The notes: generated by a model from the sequence alone, not told the origin. A stretch of 64,000 nucleotides of DNA from Deltaproteobacteria bacterium (GCA_016180855.1 JACPAL010000002.1:62001-126000), one strand, 5' to 3'. Numbered from the stretch's first letter, positions 16,437-25,409 are shown. Program-made: numbers and translations.

Positions 16437-18778
16437 GCCGTGAGGTCTAAATCTTTCTTCGGTTTCTTGGCAAGGGCATTCACCGCCTCAATGACGATTC
16501 CGTCAGGCAGGGTTTGGTTCAAGCGGGTCTTGATTTCCAACGGTTCCATCTCGGACCAAAGAGAGATTGTCATTATTTGATTGATTGTTTCCAATCCCAC
16601 CGGGGCCGCATCCCCAAACGAGATCTTGGGGTAGGGATGAAATCCTTGTGAAAACTGAACGGGCAGCCCCGCACGGCTAACCGTTCGACGGATATGGTCC
16701 ACAAATTCAAGGTGACTCAAAAAAGCCGCCGGGCCTCTCTTGGAGTAGGTGAGATGGTATAAAAATCCCCCCTCGCCCCCCTTTGACCTGTCCTGAACTT
16801 TGTCGCAGGAGAAAGCGGGATCAGAGAGATTTAGCGAGATAGGCGAATAATGCCGAATCTCCGTCGTCGTCTTTTTCTTAACCAACTTCCTATCGGGTTC
16901 GTACATCGGTAGTTCGTACGACCGATTCCTCACCTCTTTGTAATCACAAACCCCGCAAGTCGTGCATTTTCCGGTTGAGCAATCATCAACAAATGCCTCT
17001 CCAAGCGAGGCTTCATACTCCTCCCAGAGCCATTCCTTCTTCATCTCGATAAAGAGATGGTCCCACGGCAGGACCTCATCCCTTTCCCTCCTTCTCTCAA
17101 CATAGAAAGTGGAATCGATACCGAGCTCTTTCCAGGCCTCCTGCCAAAGACCAAATTTGATCCCCTCATCCCACTCATCGAACCGGCATCCGTTCTCCCA
17201 GGCCTTGATAACCAGTTTTGAAAGCCGCCGATCCCCTCGGGAGAAAATCCCTTCCAGATAGGTTGTCTCTGGTCGATGGGGCTTGAGAGTGAGTCCTCGG
17301 CCCTTGATATTTGATCTTAAGAGTTTCAGTTTTCGATCGGTTTCAGAGAGGGAGTTTTGGGGCTCCCACTGAAAGGGTGTGAACGATTTTGGGACAAAGG
17401 CGGAGACGCCCAGATTGATTTCAGCCCTGCCACTGAAACGACGGGCCTCTTGGAGGCTCCTTCCCCCAAGACCGGCAATTTCTGTCACATCAAAATCGGT
17501 CTCTGTTGGAAGTCCGATCATGAAATAAAACTTCATGAGTCTCCAGCCGTTGGAGAAGACCGTCCGGACCGTTTGCATAAGGTTTTCCTCTGAATTTCCC
17601 TTGTTGATTATCTGTCGCATTCGGTCGGTTGCCGCTTCGGGGGCGATCGTAAAGCCGGTTTTTCGAACCCGCTTGATCTCTTCCATCATTGCCCCTGTCA
17701 GCTGTTCAACACGTGTAGCCGGGAGCGAGATGGCAACGTTGTTTTTGCCGTGTTCATTCATAAGCTCCTTGAGAAGGGGTGTGACACAATCATAATCGCC
17801 GATGGAGAGTGAGACGAGACTGACCTCCTCCTGGCCCGTTGCCTTGATCTGTTCCCGAACGATCTCTTTTATTGTCTCCGGCGAGCGTTGTCGTTCCGGC
17901 CGGTCGATGTAGCCAGCCTGACAAAAACGACAGCCACGAACACAACCACGCTGCACCTCAACGCCGACACGATCATGGATCACTTTTGTGTGTGGGAGGA
18001 TCGGTTTTTTAGGGTAGTAGGCCTTGTTCAGATCAGAGACAACCCGTTTGCGGACTCCGGTGTAGCCTTCAAGAAGCGGTTTAATCTCCTGGAGGGTCCC
18101 ATCCTTTTTGTAGATCGGTTCAAAAAAAGAGGGGATGTAGAGGCCCGGGATTTGAGATAAATCCTGCAATAGGGCCTTTTTTGTTGGTAGGGGTGCTGCT
18201 TGCTGCACCCTACTTGAGGGCGCCCCTACAGCTGATTGTTTCAACCGTCTCACCACATCGCAAATCTCCAGGATCGCCTCTTCGCCATCTCCGATCAGGA
18301 TTGCGTCGAAAAAATCGGCAACCGGTTCGGGATTATAGGCGCCTGTGCCGCCTCCCAGGATGAGTGGAAACGATTCATCCCGATCTTTTGAGTAGAACGG
18401 GATCCCACCGAGGTTGAGGACGCTCAGGATATTGGTGTAGGTCAATTCAAACGGGATGGTGATCCCCAGAATATCGAGCTCGTTCAGCGGGATTTTTGAT
18501 TCGAGCGTCGTGAGGGGTAGGCCTTTCTCTCTTAGCTGATTTTCCATATCAGGCCATGGGGCGTAGACCCTCTCACAGGCAATCTTGGACTGATCATTCA
18601 AGAGGTGGTAAAGGATCTGTGTGCCGATGTGGCTCATCCCAATCTCATACGCATCCGGATAGCAAAGCCCGACTTTTAATGTGACCTTTGAGAGATCTTT
18701 ACGGACTGAATTGATCTCATCCCCCAAATAACGGGAAGGGCGACGAACCTGCGGCAGAATTTTAAAGAAGTCGTTCAT
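16433..18778 (-). CDS. B12-binding/radical SAM protein fused to DUF2344 (TIGR03960 + TIGR03936)
   Basis: This 781-residue protein has an N-terminal cobalamin-binding-like region (VGLCYPDAYEIGMSH). A radical SAM core follows with RGCVRGCRFCQAG binding the 4Fe-4S cluster, then a C-terminal DUF2344 domain from about residue 560 (FLSHLEFVDHIRRTVSRAG). This fusion regularly precedes rng and rplU; the reaction is not established. Start at 18778 is favoured over 18811, which lies in a repeat; GAGG precedes it. A loop near residues 183-200 (SAVGAPSSRVQQAAPLPT) is encoded by a palindromic repeat and looks inserted relative to the family. Confidence 0.88.
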   Translation of the reverse strand: MNDFFKILPQVRRPSRYLGDEINSVRKDLSKVTLKVGLCYPDAYEIGMSHIGTQILYHLLNDQSKIACERVYAPWPDMENQLREKGLPLTTLESKIPLNELDILGITIPFELTYTNILSVLNLGGIPFYSKDRDESFPLILGGGTGAYNPEPVADFFDAILIGDGEEAILEICDVVRRLKQSAVGAPSSRVQQAAPLPTKKALLQDLSQIPGLYIPSFFEPIYKKDGTLQEIKPLLEGYTGVRKRVVSDLNKAYYPKKPILPHTKVIHDRVGVEVQRGCVRGCRFCQAGYIDRPERQRSPETIKEIVREQIKATGQEEVSLVSLSIGDYDCVTPLLKELMNEHGKNNVAISLPATRVEQLTGAMMEEIKRVRKTGFTIAPEAATDRMRQIINKGNSEENLMQTVRTVFSNGWRLMKFYFMIGLPTETDFDVTEIAGLGGRSLQEARRFSGRAEINLGVSAFVPKSFTPFQWEPQNSLSETDRKLKLLRSNIKGRGLTLKPHRPETTYLEGIFSRGDRRLSKLVIKAWENGCRFDEWDEGIKFGLWQEAWKELGIDSTFYVERRRERDEVLPWDHLFIEMKKEWLWEEYEASLGEAFVDDCSTGKCTTCGVCDYKEVRNRSYELPMYEPDRKLVKKKTTTEIRHYSPISLNLSDPAFSCDKVQDRSKGGEGGFLYHLTYSKRGPAAFLSHLEFVDHIRRTVSRAGLPVQFSQGFHPYPKISFGDAAPVGLETINQIMTISLWSEMEPLEIKTRLNQTLPDGIVIEAVNALAKKPKKDLDLTA
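18187..18229. repeat. Palindromic repeat inside the radical SAM gene
   Basis: GTAGGGGTGC (18187-18196) pairs with GCACCCTAC (18205-18213), and its GTAGGGG also with CCCCTAC at 18223-18229. The element sits in frame within a loop between two conserved blocks (GDGEEAILEI and IPGLYIPSFF) and adds about 16 residues. A related but shorter palindrome, GTAGGGGCGTCCCTAC, lies inside ribD at 60950. Confidence 0.55.
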
Positions 18779-18805
18779 GGGAACCTCTAATAACCCAAGT
18801 TTTTC

Positions 18806-18931
18806 GGGCACCTTGAAAAACAGCCCAGATGCAAGGCGCCCGCAAGACCGTGACCGGAGCGTACTTTCGTGGTACGTGAGGACGCGGACGAAGCGGGCAA
18901 CACAGCAGATGGGTAGTTTTTAGAGGTGCCC
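18806..18931. repeat. Palindromic repeat element, copy 3 (most complete)
   Basis: This 126-base element has imperfect terminal inverted repeats: GGGCACCTTGAAAAACAGCC at 18806 pairs with the complement of TAGTTTTTAGAGGTGCCC ending at 18931. The interior holds CAGATGCAAGGCGCCCG, CCGGAGCGTACTTTCGTGG and CAACACAGCAGATGGG. It matches the complement of copy 1 and the left half of copy 2. It lies between the divergent radical SAM gene and pyrE and carries no gene. Confidence 0.8.
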
Positions 18932-19004
18932 TCATGACAATCCCCTTGTCGGGGAGGGGCAGATTAATATAGGCAGCTTAAGCGTGTCCAGAAGAGAACC
19001 CAAG

Positions 19005-19598
19005 ATGATGAAGCTCCTTGAGAAATTTGGGGCTGTTCTGACAAACGGCCATTTTGTTTACACCTCGGGTAAACATGGGTCGGCTTACATCAATAAGGAT
19101 GCCCTCTATCCCCATACCACTGTTATTTCCCGTTTATGTCGTGAGTTGGCCAAAAAATTTTCACGTTCACCAGTAGAAGTGGTTGTGGCACCGGTGGTTG
19201 GTGGGGTGATCCTCTCACAGTGGGTAGCTCATCACTTGAGCCGGATGAAAAAACGGGAGGTTCTGGGCGTTTATGCCGAAAAATCCGCGGACGGTTTCAT
19301 TTTGAAAAGGGGATATGATCGTTTGGTTTCCGGCAAGAAGGTTCTGGTTGTGGAAGATATCCTCAATACGGGAGGGTCGGCAAAAAAAGTGGTAGAGACC
19401 GTTCGCTCTGCCGGTGGGGTTGTGATCGGAGTGGGGGCGCTCGTGAATCGAGGTGGTGTGATCGCCAAAGATCTTGGTGGTGTTCCAAAGGTCTTTTCGC
19501 TCGTTGAACTCCCTCTCGAAGCCTGGGAGGCAAACGAGTGTCCGTTGTGTGTCCGACAACTCCCCATCAATACCGAAGTGGGGAAGGGGAAGAGATAA
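19005..19598 (+). CDS. pyrE: Orotate phosphoribosyltransferase
   Basis: PyrE makes orotidine monophosphate from orotate and PRPP in pyrimidine synthesis. The type I PRTase loop KVLVVEDILNTGGSAKKV holds the PRPP-binding motif, and NGHFVYTSGKHGSAYINKD is the conserved N-terminal hood. An in-frame GTG at 18984 would add seven residues; ATG 19005 (or 19008) fits homologue length better. It has no same-strand neighbour nearby and follows a repeat, so it probably has its own promoter. Confidence 0.9.
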   Translation: MMKLLEKFGAVLTNGHFVYTSGKHGSAYINKDALYPHTTVISRLCRELAKKFSRSPVEVVVAPVVGGVILSQWVAHHLSRMKKREVLGVYAEKSADGFILKRGYDRLVSGKKVLVVEDILNTGGSAKKVVETVRSAGGVVIGVGALVNRGGVIAKDLGGVPKVFSLVELPLEAWEANECPLCVRQLPINTEVGKGKR

Positions 19599-19604
19599 GA
19601 GCTT

Positions 19605-20612
19605 TTAAACAAAAAATCGGATCTTGGGGTCCGGGTTCGGTCGGGTCACCTCAACGAAAGTCGATTTTTTGGATGTGAGGGTTTTCAGAAGCTTTCCTTG
19701 CCCCGCTTTTTCCATCTCGTAAATTTCAATTTTGAGATCGGATTGAGAGGAGCAATAATGAAAACAAGGGGCCTCTTGAGGTGTAAGTGAGCGGAAGGCG
19801 ATTGTACCTCTTTCTTGTCCTGTTATATCTCCAACAATCCGAATCTTGCCCTTCGTTGCCTCAAAGGTCCAACGATTGACATCGAATCGGCTCTTGGCCC
19901 GCCACCAATTCCATGGAGCCGGGAGGGAATAATCTTTGTCGTCACAGCGGAGTTTAAAGAGCGTGAGAAGCCTCTTTTTCATTCCGATCCGTTGTTCAAA
20001 AGAACAGCCCTCAAAATAGCCGTTGGGATCCTCCTGAAAACCGGTACAGCCTGCCCAAAGGCTTGGGCACGACTCTATCTTACCCCAGGAGTGATATTGA
20101 TTGGCCGGTAGTGAGTCGAGGTGAATGCTTCTCTCTCCCAAGGTTACCTCACCACTTACGTGGCACAAATGCTGTGGAATATTACGCTTCACGGAGATCC
20201 AGGGGAGATAGTTGGCGGCAAACGGGAAGGGATTGAGGGAGTCTTGGGCCTCGTGAATTTTGAGTTCCCAGGTCATCTTTTCTCCATGGGACTGGAGTTC
20301 GCCACGGGTTCCCGAATGAAAGAGGGCACAGGATCGCAGGGCAAGGTAAAAGATATTTCGCTCCAGATGCACCTCCTCGATCGGGATTGAAAGACGGTGA
20401 AAACGGTTCTGTTGGGGATTTTTGGAATCAAAAAACATCCCGATCAGCATCGCTTCAGCGGCTCTGATTTTCGGATTGATCAACTGAAAACGAAACCAGA
20501 ACGATTGTTCATTCAATCGATCCAGGCACGTGATGTCATAGCTTTCAATAAACGGTTTTTGGTTTAAGTTCCAACGGGGAAGATTCTCACGTTCTGGTTT
20601 AAGAATTGGCAT
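19605..20612 (-). CDS. Hypothetical protein with lipocalin/CrtC-like beta-barrel appearance
   Basis: The 335-residue product has no signal peptide or membrane helices and is rich in Trp and aromatic residues. The segment LPANQYHSWGKIESCPSLW followed by GYFEGCSFEQRIG resembles the repeated barrel motif of AttH/CrtC hydratases and tocopherol cyclases. Only the pattern is seen, so the call is tentative. It overlaps the end of rimO by 14 bases and so belongs to the ccr-hbd-rimO transcription unit. Confidence 0.5.
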   Translation of the reverse strand: MPILKPERENLPRWNLNQKPFIESYDITCLDRLNEQSFWFRFQLINPKIRAAEAMLIGMFFDSKNPQQNRFHRLSIPIEEVHLERNIFYLALRSCALFHSGTRGELQSHGEKMTWELKIHEAQDSLNPFPFAANYLPWISVKRNIPQHLCHVSGEVTLGERSIHLDSLPANQYHSWGKIESCPSLWAGCTGFQEDPNGYFEGCSFEQRIGMKKRLLTLFKLRCDDKDYSLPAPWNWWRAKSRFDVNRWTFEATKGKIRIVGDITGQERGTIAFRSLTPQEAPCFHYCSSQSDLKIEIYEMEKAGQGKLLKTLTSKKSTFVEVTRPNPDPKIRFFV

Positions 20613-21954
20613 AAGGTGTGGCGGTTAGATCGTAGGGCCCTGCATTTTGGATCAAGACGTCACAAAATTGACCTGCCAGGGAGCGCCCCCCTTCCAGATA
20701 AATTCTTCCATCAATCTCAGGGGCTTCCCATTCACTTCGTCCCCAGCCGCGATTTTCGTCGGATGATTCTTCTACCAAGAGTCGTATTCTGGAGCCGATT
20801 CGCCCACGATTCTTTTTGAGACTAATCGATTGTTGGAGTTTCATTAAAATTTCACGGCGCTCCCTCATAATCTTTGGAGAGAGCTGATCTGGCAAGGTGG
20901 CGGCAGGTGTCCCTTCCTCCTCCGAAAAGGTGAAGACCCCGACTCTCTCCAGTTTCGTTTCCTTAAGGAAACGGTATAATTCGTCGAACTCGTCGTCAGT
21001 CTCGCCAGGGTAACCGACGATCAATGTCGAACGAATGGCGATGTTCGGTATCTTTTTACGAAGCCTTTCAACAAGACTCCGGATGTAGTCACCGTTAGAG
21101 CCGCGTCGCATCGATTTTAGGATCCGGTTATTGATGTGCTGAAACGGGATGTCGACGTAGCGGCAGAAATTTTCAGAAGAGGCGATTATGTTGATCAACT
21201 CATCTGAAAATCTCAAAGGGTAGGCATATAGGAGGCGGAGCCAGTGGTTGCCGGCGATTTTGGCAAGTTCTTCAAACAATTTTTCAATGGTGGTTCCGTC
21301 ATGGAGGTCGCACCCATAGTCGGTGGTATCTTGTGCGATCAGATTAAACTCTTTAACTCCGATCAGTTTTAAATTTTTTATCTCAGTGACAATATCTGCG
21401 ATAGAACGACTCCTCTGTTTGCCCCGCAGCTTTGGGATGATGCAAAAACTGCAGGTGTGGTTGCAGCCCTCAGCAATCTTGACATACGCTGTATGCGCGG
21501 CTGTGGCCAAAAGACGAGGAGTATCGGCTTGATGAACGTAAAGCGGTTTGTGGATGTATTCTCGATTGGGGAGATCCGACAAAATCTCTGCAATTTTGGG
21601 GTAGTCGTTCGTTCCAATAAACAGATCAACCTCGGGGAGTTCCTTTGGGAGTTCGCCTTGATACCTTTGCGAAAGGCATCCGGCAACGACTAGTTTTTTA
21701 CAGTGCCCGCTCTCTTTTTCTTGGGCAAGGTTAAGAATCGCATCGATCGACTCCTTTGCGGACGCCTGCAGAAATCCGCAGGTGTTGACAACAATAACCT
21801 CTGCCTCAGAGCGATCGGTCGTAATCTGATACCCCTGCGAGGCGAGTGTCCCCAACATGATCTCTGAATCAACCAGATTCTTGGGGCAACCCAGACTTTG
21901 AAGATAAACCTTCTTAGGTGTAGCTATAGACGCCGCGTCCTGTCTTCTTGCCAT
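20599..21954 (-). CDS. rimO: Ribosomal protein S12 methylthiotransferase RimO
   Basis: RimO adds a methylthio group to an Asp of ribosomal protein S12. The 451-residue product has the N-terminal MTTase domain (SLGCPKNLVDSE, VVNTCGF, VAGCLSQRY, its three cluster Cys). The radical SAM site is AEGCNHTCSFCIIP with GKQRSR after it, and a TRAM domain lies at the end (GRIYLEGG). Start at 21954 overlaps the hbd 3' end by 41 bases; no later plausible start precedes the MTTase domain. Confidence 0.94.
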   Translation of the reverse strand: MARRQDAASIATPKKVYLQSLGCPKNLVDSEIMLGTLASQGYQITTDRSEAEVIVVNTCGFLQASAKESIDAILNLAQEKESGHCKKLVVAGCLSQRYQGELPKELPEVDLFIGTNDYPKIAEILSDLPNREYIHKPLYVHQADTPRLLATAAHTAYVKIAEGCNHTCSFCIIPKLRGKQRSRSIADIVTEIKNLKLIGVKEFNLIAQDTTDYGCDLHDGTTIEKLFEELAKIAGNHWLRLLYAYPLRFSDELINIIASSENFCRYVDIPFQHINNRILKSMRRGSNGDYIRSLVERLRKKIPNIAIRSTLIVGYPGETDDEFDELYRFLKETKLERVGVFTFSEEEGTPAATLPDQLSPKIMRERREILMKLQQSISLKKNRGRIGSRIRLLVEESSDENRGWGRSEWEAPEIDGRIYLEGGRSLAGQFCDVLIQNAGPYDLTATPYANS

Positions 21955-22765
21955 ACCATCCGCTCTCTACATATTTCCGAAGCAGCGGGCAAGGGCGGTA
22001 TTTGCTGTCACCAAAGTCGCGATGGAGAACTTCGAGGGCCGCGAGTGTCACATCCAGCCCGACAAAATCAGCCAAGGTGAGTGGTCCCATCGGGTGGTTG
22101 GCGCCGAGTTTCATGACTTCATCAATCGTCTTGGCGTCAGCGACTCCCTCCTGAAGGAGGTAGAACGCCTCGTTGATCATCGGAAGTAGGAGCCGATTCA
22201 CCGCGAAACCGGGGGCGTCTTTAACAGCGGCGGGACTCTTTCCCATTGCCTTGGCGGTTTCAAAGGCGGCCGCATAGGTTTCATCCGATGTTTGTAGCCC
22301 TCGGATAATTTCAACGAGCGCCATGAGTGGAACCGGGTTGAAGAAGTGCATTCCGACAAAACGGTCCGGTCGACCACTGGCTGTGGCGAGCTGCGTAACA
22401 GAAATGGAAGAGGTGTTTGTAGCAAAAAAGGCCTCTTTTTTCACGAGTCCGTTCATCTCTCGGAAGAGGGATCTCTTCTGATCGGTGTTTTCTGTGATCG
22501 CCTCGATCAGGAGATCGACCGTGGCAAGATCCTGATACCCTCGACAGGATTTAAGATTTTGACGGGCCGATTTCTTCTGATCTGTTGTGAGCTTCCCCTT
22601 TTCAATCAGCCTCTCCCAATTCTTCTCAATTTTTCCGATCGCGGCATTGGTTTTGGGGTCATCAATGTCACGGATCCAGACCTCGAATCCGGATTGAGCC
22701 GCCACTTGTGCAATACCATGTCCCATCGTCCCGACACCGATGATCCCGATCTTTTTGATTGTCAT
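21914..22765 (-). CDS. hbd: 3-hydroxybutyryl-CoA dehydrogenase
   Basis: The 283-residue NAD(P)-dependent enzyme interconverts acetoacetyl-CoA and 3-hydroxybutyryl-CoA. The Rossmann motif GIIGVGTMGHGIAQ is at residues 7-20; EAITENTDQKRSLF, NTSSISVTQLA and GMHFFNPVPLMALVEII carry the active-site Ser, His and Asn. The start at 22765 has AGGAGG eight bases ahead, unlike the upstream in-frame 22783. It lies downstream of ccr, suiting an ethylmalonyl-CoA or PHB role. A second, broken copy lies at 28244. Confidence 0.93.
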   Translation of the reverse strand: MTIKKIGIIGVGTMGHGIAQVAAQSGFEVWIRDIDDPKTNAAIGKIEKNWERLIEKGKLTTDQKKSARQNLKSCRGYQDLATVDLLIEAITENTDQKRSLFREMNGLVKKEAFFATNTSSISVTQLATASGRPDRFVGMHFFNPVPLMALVEIIRGLQTSDETYAAAFETAKAMGKSPAAVKDAPGFAVNRLLLPMINEAFYLLQEGVADAKTIDEVMKLGANHPMGPLTLADFVGLDVTLAALEVLHRDFGDSKYRPCPLLRKYVESGWYGKKTGRGVYSYT

Positions 22766-22787
22766 ATAATAAACCTCCTTCATTAAT

Positions 22788-22834
22788 CTCCTCCTCTTAT
22801 GTTAAGAGGGGGAGGTCTCACCGTATGGTGAGAC
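22788..22834. repeat. Short palindromes upstream of hbd
   Basis: TCCTCCTCTTATGTTAAGAG followed by GGGG pairs with itself around CTCTTA/TAAGAG. It is followed at once by GTCTCACC-GTAT-GGTGAGAC, a perfect eight-base stem (22815-22834). It belongs to a family also found at 24657, 29029, 57277, 61161 and 63671. It lies between ccr and hbd and could modulate the shared transcript. Confidence 0.6.
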
Positions 22835-22842
22835 GGGGGGAG

Positions 22843-24096
22843 TTATGATGCATCCCCGAAGTTTTTTGTTCCTTTTCTTTTTGCATTAACCAACACAGCC
22901 ATATTTCCCGGCGGGTGTCTGTTTTCGCTCATCAGTTGATGGGCCAAGCCGGTCTCTTCAAATGAAAAGGTTTCGGAAAGGCATGGATCGACTTTCTTTT
23001 CGATGATGAGATTGTTAATCCCCCGCGCCTGCTCATCGTTTGCGAAGTGAGACCCCTGAAGCCTTTTCTGACGCATCCAATGGTAACGAAGGTCGAGGGT
23101 GGCATTGAAGCCTGAAGTGCCGGCGCAGATGGCAACCATTCCCCCGGTATCGCAGACGAACATGGAGGTTGGTATCGTTCCCTCACCCGGGTGCTCGAAA
23201 ACAATCGCCGGATTTTTCTTCTCCCCAACAATCTCCCAGATCGCCTTGCCAAATGAACGAACCCCCTCAAACCATTTTGAATAGCCTTCCTTGTCCTTCC
23301 AATGGGGCATCATTCCCCAATGATCAAAATTCTTCCGGTTGATTGCCCCCTTGGCCCCCAGTTTCACGCAATAGGCTATTTTTTCGTCGTCAGAGACGAC
23401 CGCTATGGGTATCCCGCCGGCCGCCTTGACAACCTGAATCGCCATAGAGCCAAGACCACCTGAACCTCCCCAAATGAGAACGACGTCTCCCTTTTGAACC
23501 GTATTTCCGGACCATCCGTGGAGCATGCGATAGGCGGTCGCTCCTACAAGCATGTAGCAGGCGGCTGCCTCCCAGGAGAGATGTTTCGGTTTAGGAAGAC
23601 ATTGGTGATCCTGAACACGAGTGAATTGGGCAAAACTTCCCCAATTGGTTTCATAACCCCAGATCAATTGAGATGGGGCAAGCATCGGATCTTTTCCTGC
23701 TACGATCCAGGGGTCGTTTCTGTCCCACCACCCGCAATGGACCACGACCTCATCTCCCACTTTGACACTGTGGACATTTTTTCCAACAGCCCATACGATG
23801 CCGGAGGCATCACTGCCTCCAATATGAAAGTCCTCCTCTGCCTCTTTTTTGGAGTGGAGTCGTACGACATCAACTGGCAGACCACGAGCCGCCCAGACAT
23901 TGTTGTAGTTGATTCCGGCGGCCATAACGTAAACAAGGACTTCATCTGGACCGATCGATGGCACTGGCATTGTCTCAAGCTTGAAGGCATCCTTTGGCTC
24001 TCCAAACCGACTCTGGCGGATCACCTGGGCATACATTTTTTGTGGAACAACTCCTGGCGGTGGTGTCTCTCCTAAGGCGTAGATCTCTTTGACCAT
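22843..24096 (-). CDS. ccr: Crotonyl-CoA carboxylase/reductase
   Basis: Ccr reductively carboxylates crotonyl-CoA to ethylmalonyl-CoA with NADPH, the defining step of the ethylmalonyl-CoA pathway. The 417-residue MDR-family protein has [14 protein letters not shown] and the Ccr-type [14 protein letters not shown]. The nucleotide site is [20 protein letters not shown], with [14 protein letters not shown] and a late LQGSHFAN. These distinguish it from ordinary quinone or enoyl reductases. AGGGGGG precedes the ATG. It is followed by hbd and lies close to ecm. Confidence 0.93.
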   Translation of the reverse strand: MVKEIYALGETPPPGVVPQKMYAQVIRQSRFGEPKDAFKLETMPVPSIGPDEVLVYVMAAGINYNNVWAARGLPVDVVRLHSKKEAEEDFHIGGSDASGIVWAVGKNVHSVKVGDEVVVHCGWWDRNDPWIVAGKDPMLAPSQLIWGYETNWGSFAQFTRVQDHQCLPKPKHLSWEAAACYMLVGATAYRMLHGWSGNTVQKGDVVLIWGGSGGLGSMAIQVVKAAGGIPIAVVSDDEKIAYCVKLGAKGAINRKNFDHWGMMPHWKDKEGYSKWFEGVRSFGKAIWEIVGEKKNPAIVFEHPGEGTIPTSMFVCDTGGMVAICAGTSGFNATLDLRYHWMRQKRLQGSHFANDEQARGINNLIIEKKVDPCLSETFSFEETGLAHQLMSENRHPPGNMAVLVNAKRKGTKNFGDAS

Positions 24097-24117
24097 TGTC
24101 CCCCCTCTAAGCCTGTC

Positions 24118-24147
24118 AACCTAGTCGTTTTTTTCTGATTCCGTCAA
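24118..24147 (-). promoter_or_regulatory. Possible sigma70-type promoter for ccr
   Basis: On the minus strand TTGACG (24147-24142) and TAGGTT (24123-24118) are separated by 18 bases. The -10 box is poor, and transcription would begin only some 15 bases before the ccr start. It overlaps the end of the preceding gene. Seen by eye only. Confidence 0.3.
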
Positions 24148-24638
24148 GGGGACTTAAATCGGTAGTCGTTTAATGCGTCATCATAAAGGTATGCAGCTAA
24201 GATCGCTCCAGACACAACCAAGGCCGCAGACAAAAGGGCGAAACCAAGCTTCAAGTTCTTTATGCGAGTGCCCACGTCGGTAATCCAGTCCAGGTACTCA
24301 CCGTTTCTCAGAATATGTCTTGTGGCAGCATCGGGCTGCCACCGTGATCGGAAACTAGGTAAGAAACACAAGGCCTCTATCCCTCCAATCGCCCCTCCTG
24401 CAAATACCGCCAGCCTCATGCGCCGATTGTGTGCCTCCCTCTCTCTCCGAAGTCCTTGATAGACATTTGAGTGAAACACCTGAGGGGTGGTCGGTGTAGA
24501 GCAGAGTGCCCGTGCGAGTTTGTCTGGATCAGTCGGTATCTCTGCCATTTCCGGGATACCATCCCGGTCCCCCAAATTATCAATGGCTCGGCAGGCGGTC
24601 ATCATCTTGGCGCAGCCAGGTATTCTTAATTGTCCCAT
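24144..24638 (-). CDS. Hypothetical two-helix membrane protein
   Basis: The 164-residue product has an N-terminal part with three Cys (PGCAKMMTACRA and a later ALCST) and two membrane helices (about residues 75-96 and 128-150). Start at 24638 is chosen because AAGGAGGATTT lies directly before it; the upstream in-frame 24680 lies in a palindromic repeat. No family recognised. It is divergent from a lipoprotein gene, and ccr follows in the same direction. Confidence 0.55.
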   Translation of the reverse strand: MGQLRIPGCAKMMTACRAIDNLGDRDGIPEMAEIPTDPDKLARALCSTPTTPQVFHSNVYQGLRREREAHNRRMRLAVFAGGAIGGIEALCFLPSFRSRWQPDAATRHILRNGEYLDWITDVGTRIKNLKLGFALLSAALVVSGAILAAYLYDDALNDYRFKSP

Positions 24639-24656
24639 AAATCCTCCTTGTTTGGT

Positions 24657-24680
24657 GACCCCTCTTAATCCAAGGGGCAC
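24657..24680. repeat. Short palindrome upstream of the two-helix protein
   Basis: GACCCCTCTTAATCCAAGGG followed by GCAC: CCCCT pairs with AGGGG around a CTTAA centre. It matches the family at 57277 (GACCCCTCTTAAATAGAGG) and 61161. It lies about 20 bases before a start codon, as most copies do. Confidence 0.5.
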
Positions 24681-24720
24681 TGTATGCTTTTTCGGTCCTC
24701 CTGACTTACAGTTGTGAAAT

Positions 24721-24768
24721 CCGATGCAAAAGGCTCAAGAAATCGGTCTCTGGGGAGACCACTTTTTT
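24721..24768 (+). terminator. Intrinsic terminator with overlapping alternative stem (attenuator-like)
   Basis: GGTCTC (24745-24750), loop TGGG, GAGACC (24755-24760), then AC and six T residues form a classical intrinsic terminator on the plus strand. Upstream CCGAT (24721-24725) can instead pair with ATCGG (24742-24746), using the first bases of the terminator stem. No plus-strand gene ends here, so the structure lies in the leader of the lipoprotein gene at 24834. No known riboswitch class was recognised. Confidence 0.5.
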
Positions 24769-24833
24769 AGGTTTTTCAACGCAACCACTTGCTGTGGCAT
24801 GCGATAGCCTCTTTAAGAAATAAGGAGGGGGGT

Positions 24834-25409
24834 ATGATGTCTAAATTTCAATTAGTAGGACGTCTGGTCGGATGCGTGGTGGCACCTCTGGCTCTTATTG
24901 CCTGTGCCTCCACTGGGGACAGGAGAGACGATCCGCCTCTTCCCCCGGGCGATTCCTATGTCAAGACCGCAATCCGTCGGTTTCAGTATCAGTGTCTCAA
25001 CCCGGTCGGTGTTCTTCCGGGCACCTTGAGTTGCAGCGACCAGATGGAGGTTATGAGGCGAACAGTTCAGGAATCGGGGCCCGGTCGCTTTCAATGTGAA
25101 ACAGGAGAAGACCAGCTTGTCTGTGAGTCTTCATGGTTAGCGTTTTATCCCGGTCTCACGGCGCATGATGTCGCCTCGCGGATGATTCGTAAGGTGGGTG
25201 GTGATTTTGGGGCGGCGGGGAACTATCTCGATTCCTCTAATAACCCTCTTAGCGGCGAGGCGGATCGATTGCTGAACAACCAGTTTCAGAAGATCCGGGA
25301 GGCGAATGAGAGAGGTGAGATTAGGACCTTTGGTATCGTCGGCCTTGTTATGGAGCAGCGTGGGGGTGTTATCGGTTATTCTCTCCAGGTCTACAGCCAG
25401 CCTTTATAA
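24834..25409 (+). CDS. Hypothetical lipoprotein
   Basis: The 191-residue product has a lipoprotein signal peptide ending in LIACAS (lipobox LIAC near residue 24). A mature domain follows with four Cys in its first half (QYQCLNP, LSCSD, FQCET, LVCESS) that may form disulfides. AAGGAGGGGG precedes ATG 24834; the second ATG at 24837 is also possible. No family recognised. Its leader holds an attenuator-like terminator. It converges on ecm with a six-base overlap. Confidence 0.65.
   Translation: MMSKFQLVGRLVGCVVAPLALIACASTGDRRDDPPLPPGDSYVKTAIRRFQYQCLNPVGVLPGTLSCSDQMEVMRRTVQESGPGRFQCETGEDQLVCESSWLAFYPGLTAHDVASRMIRKVGGDFGAAGNYLDSSNNPLSGEADRLLNNQFQKIREANERGEIRTFGIVGLVMEQRGGVIGYSLQVYSQPL

Noticed and set aside
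24690-24768. Leader at 24721 as a c-di-GMP (GEMM) riboswitch because of GATGCAAAAGGC
   Set aside because: The paired helices and tetraloop/receptor parts of the class are not present; only a partial string matches.
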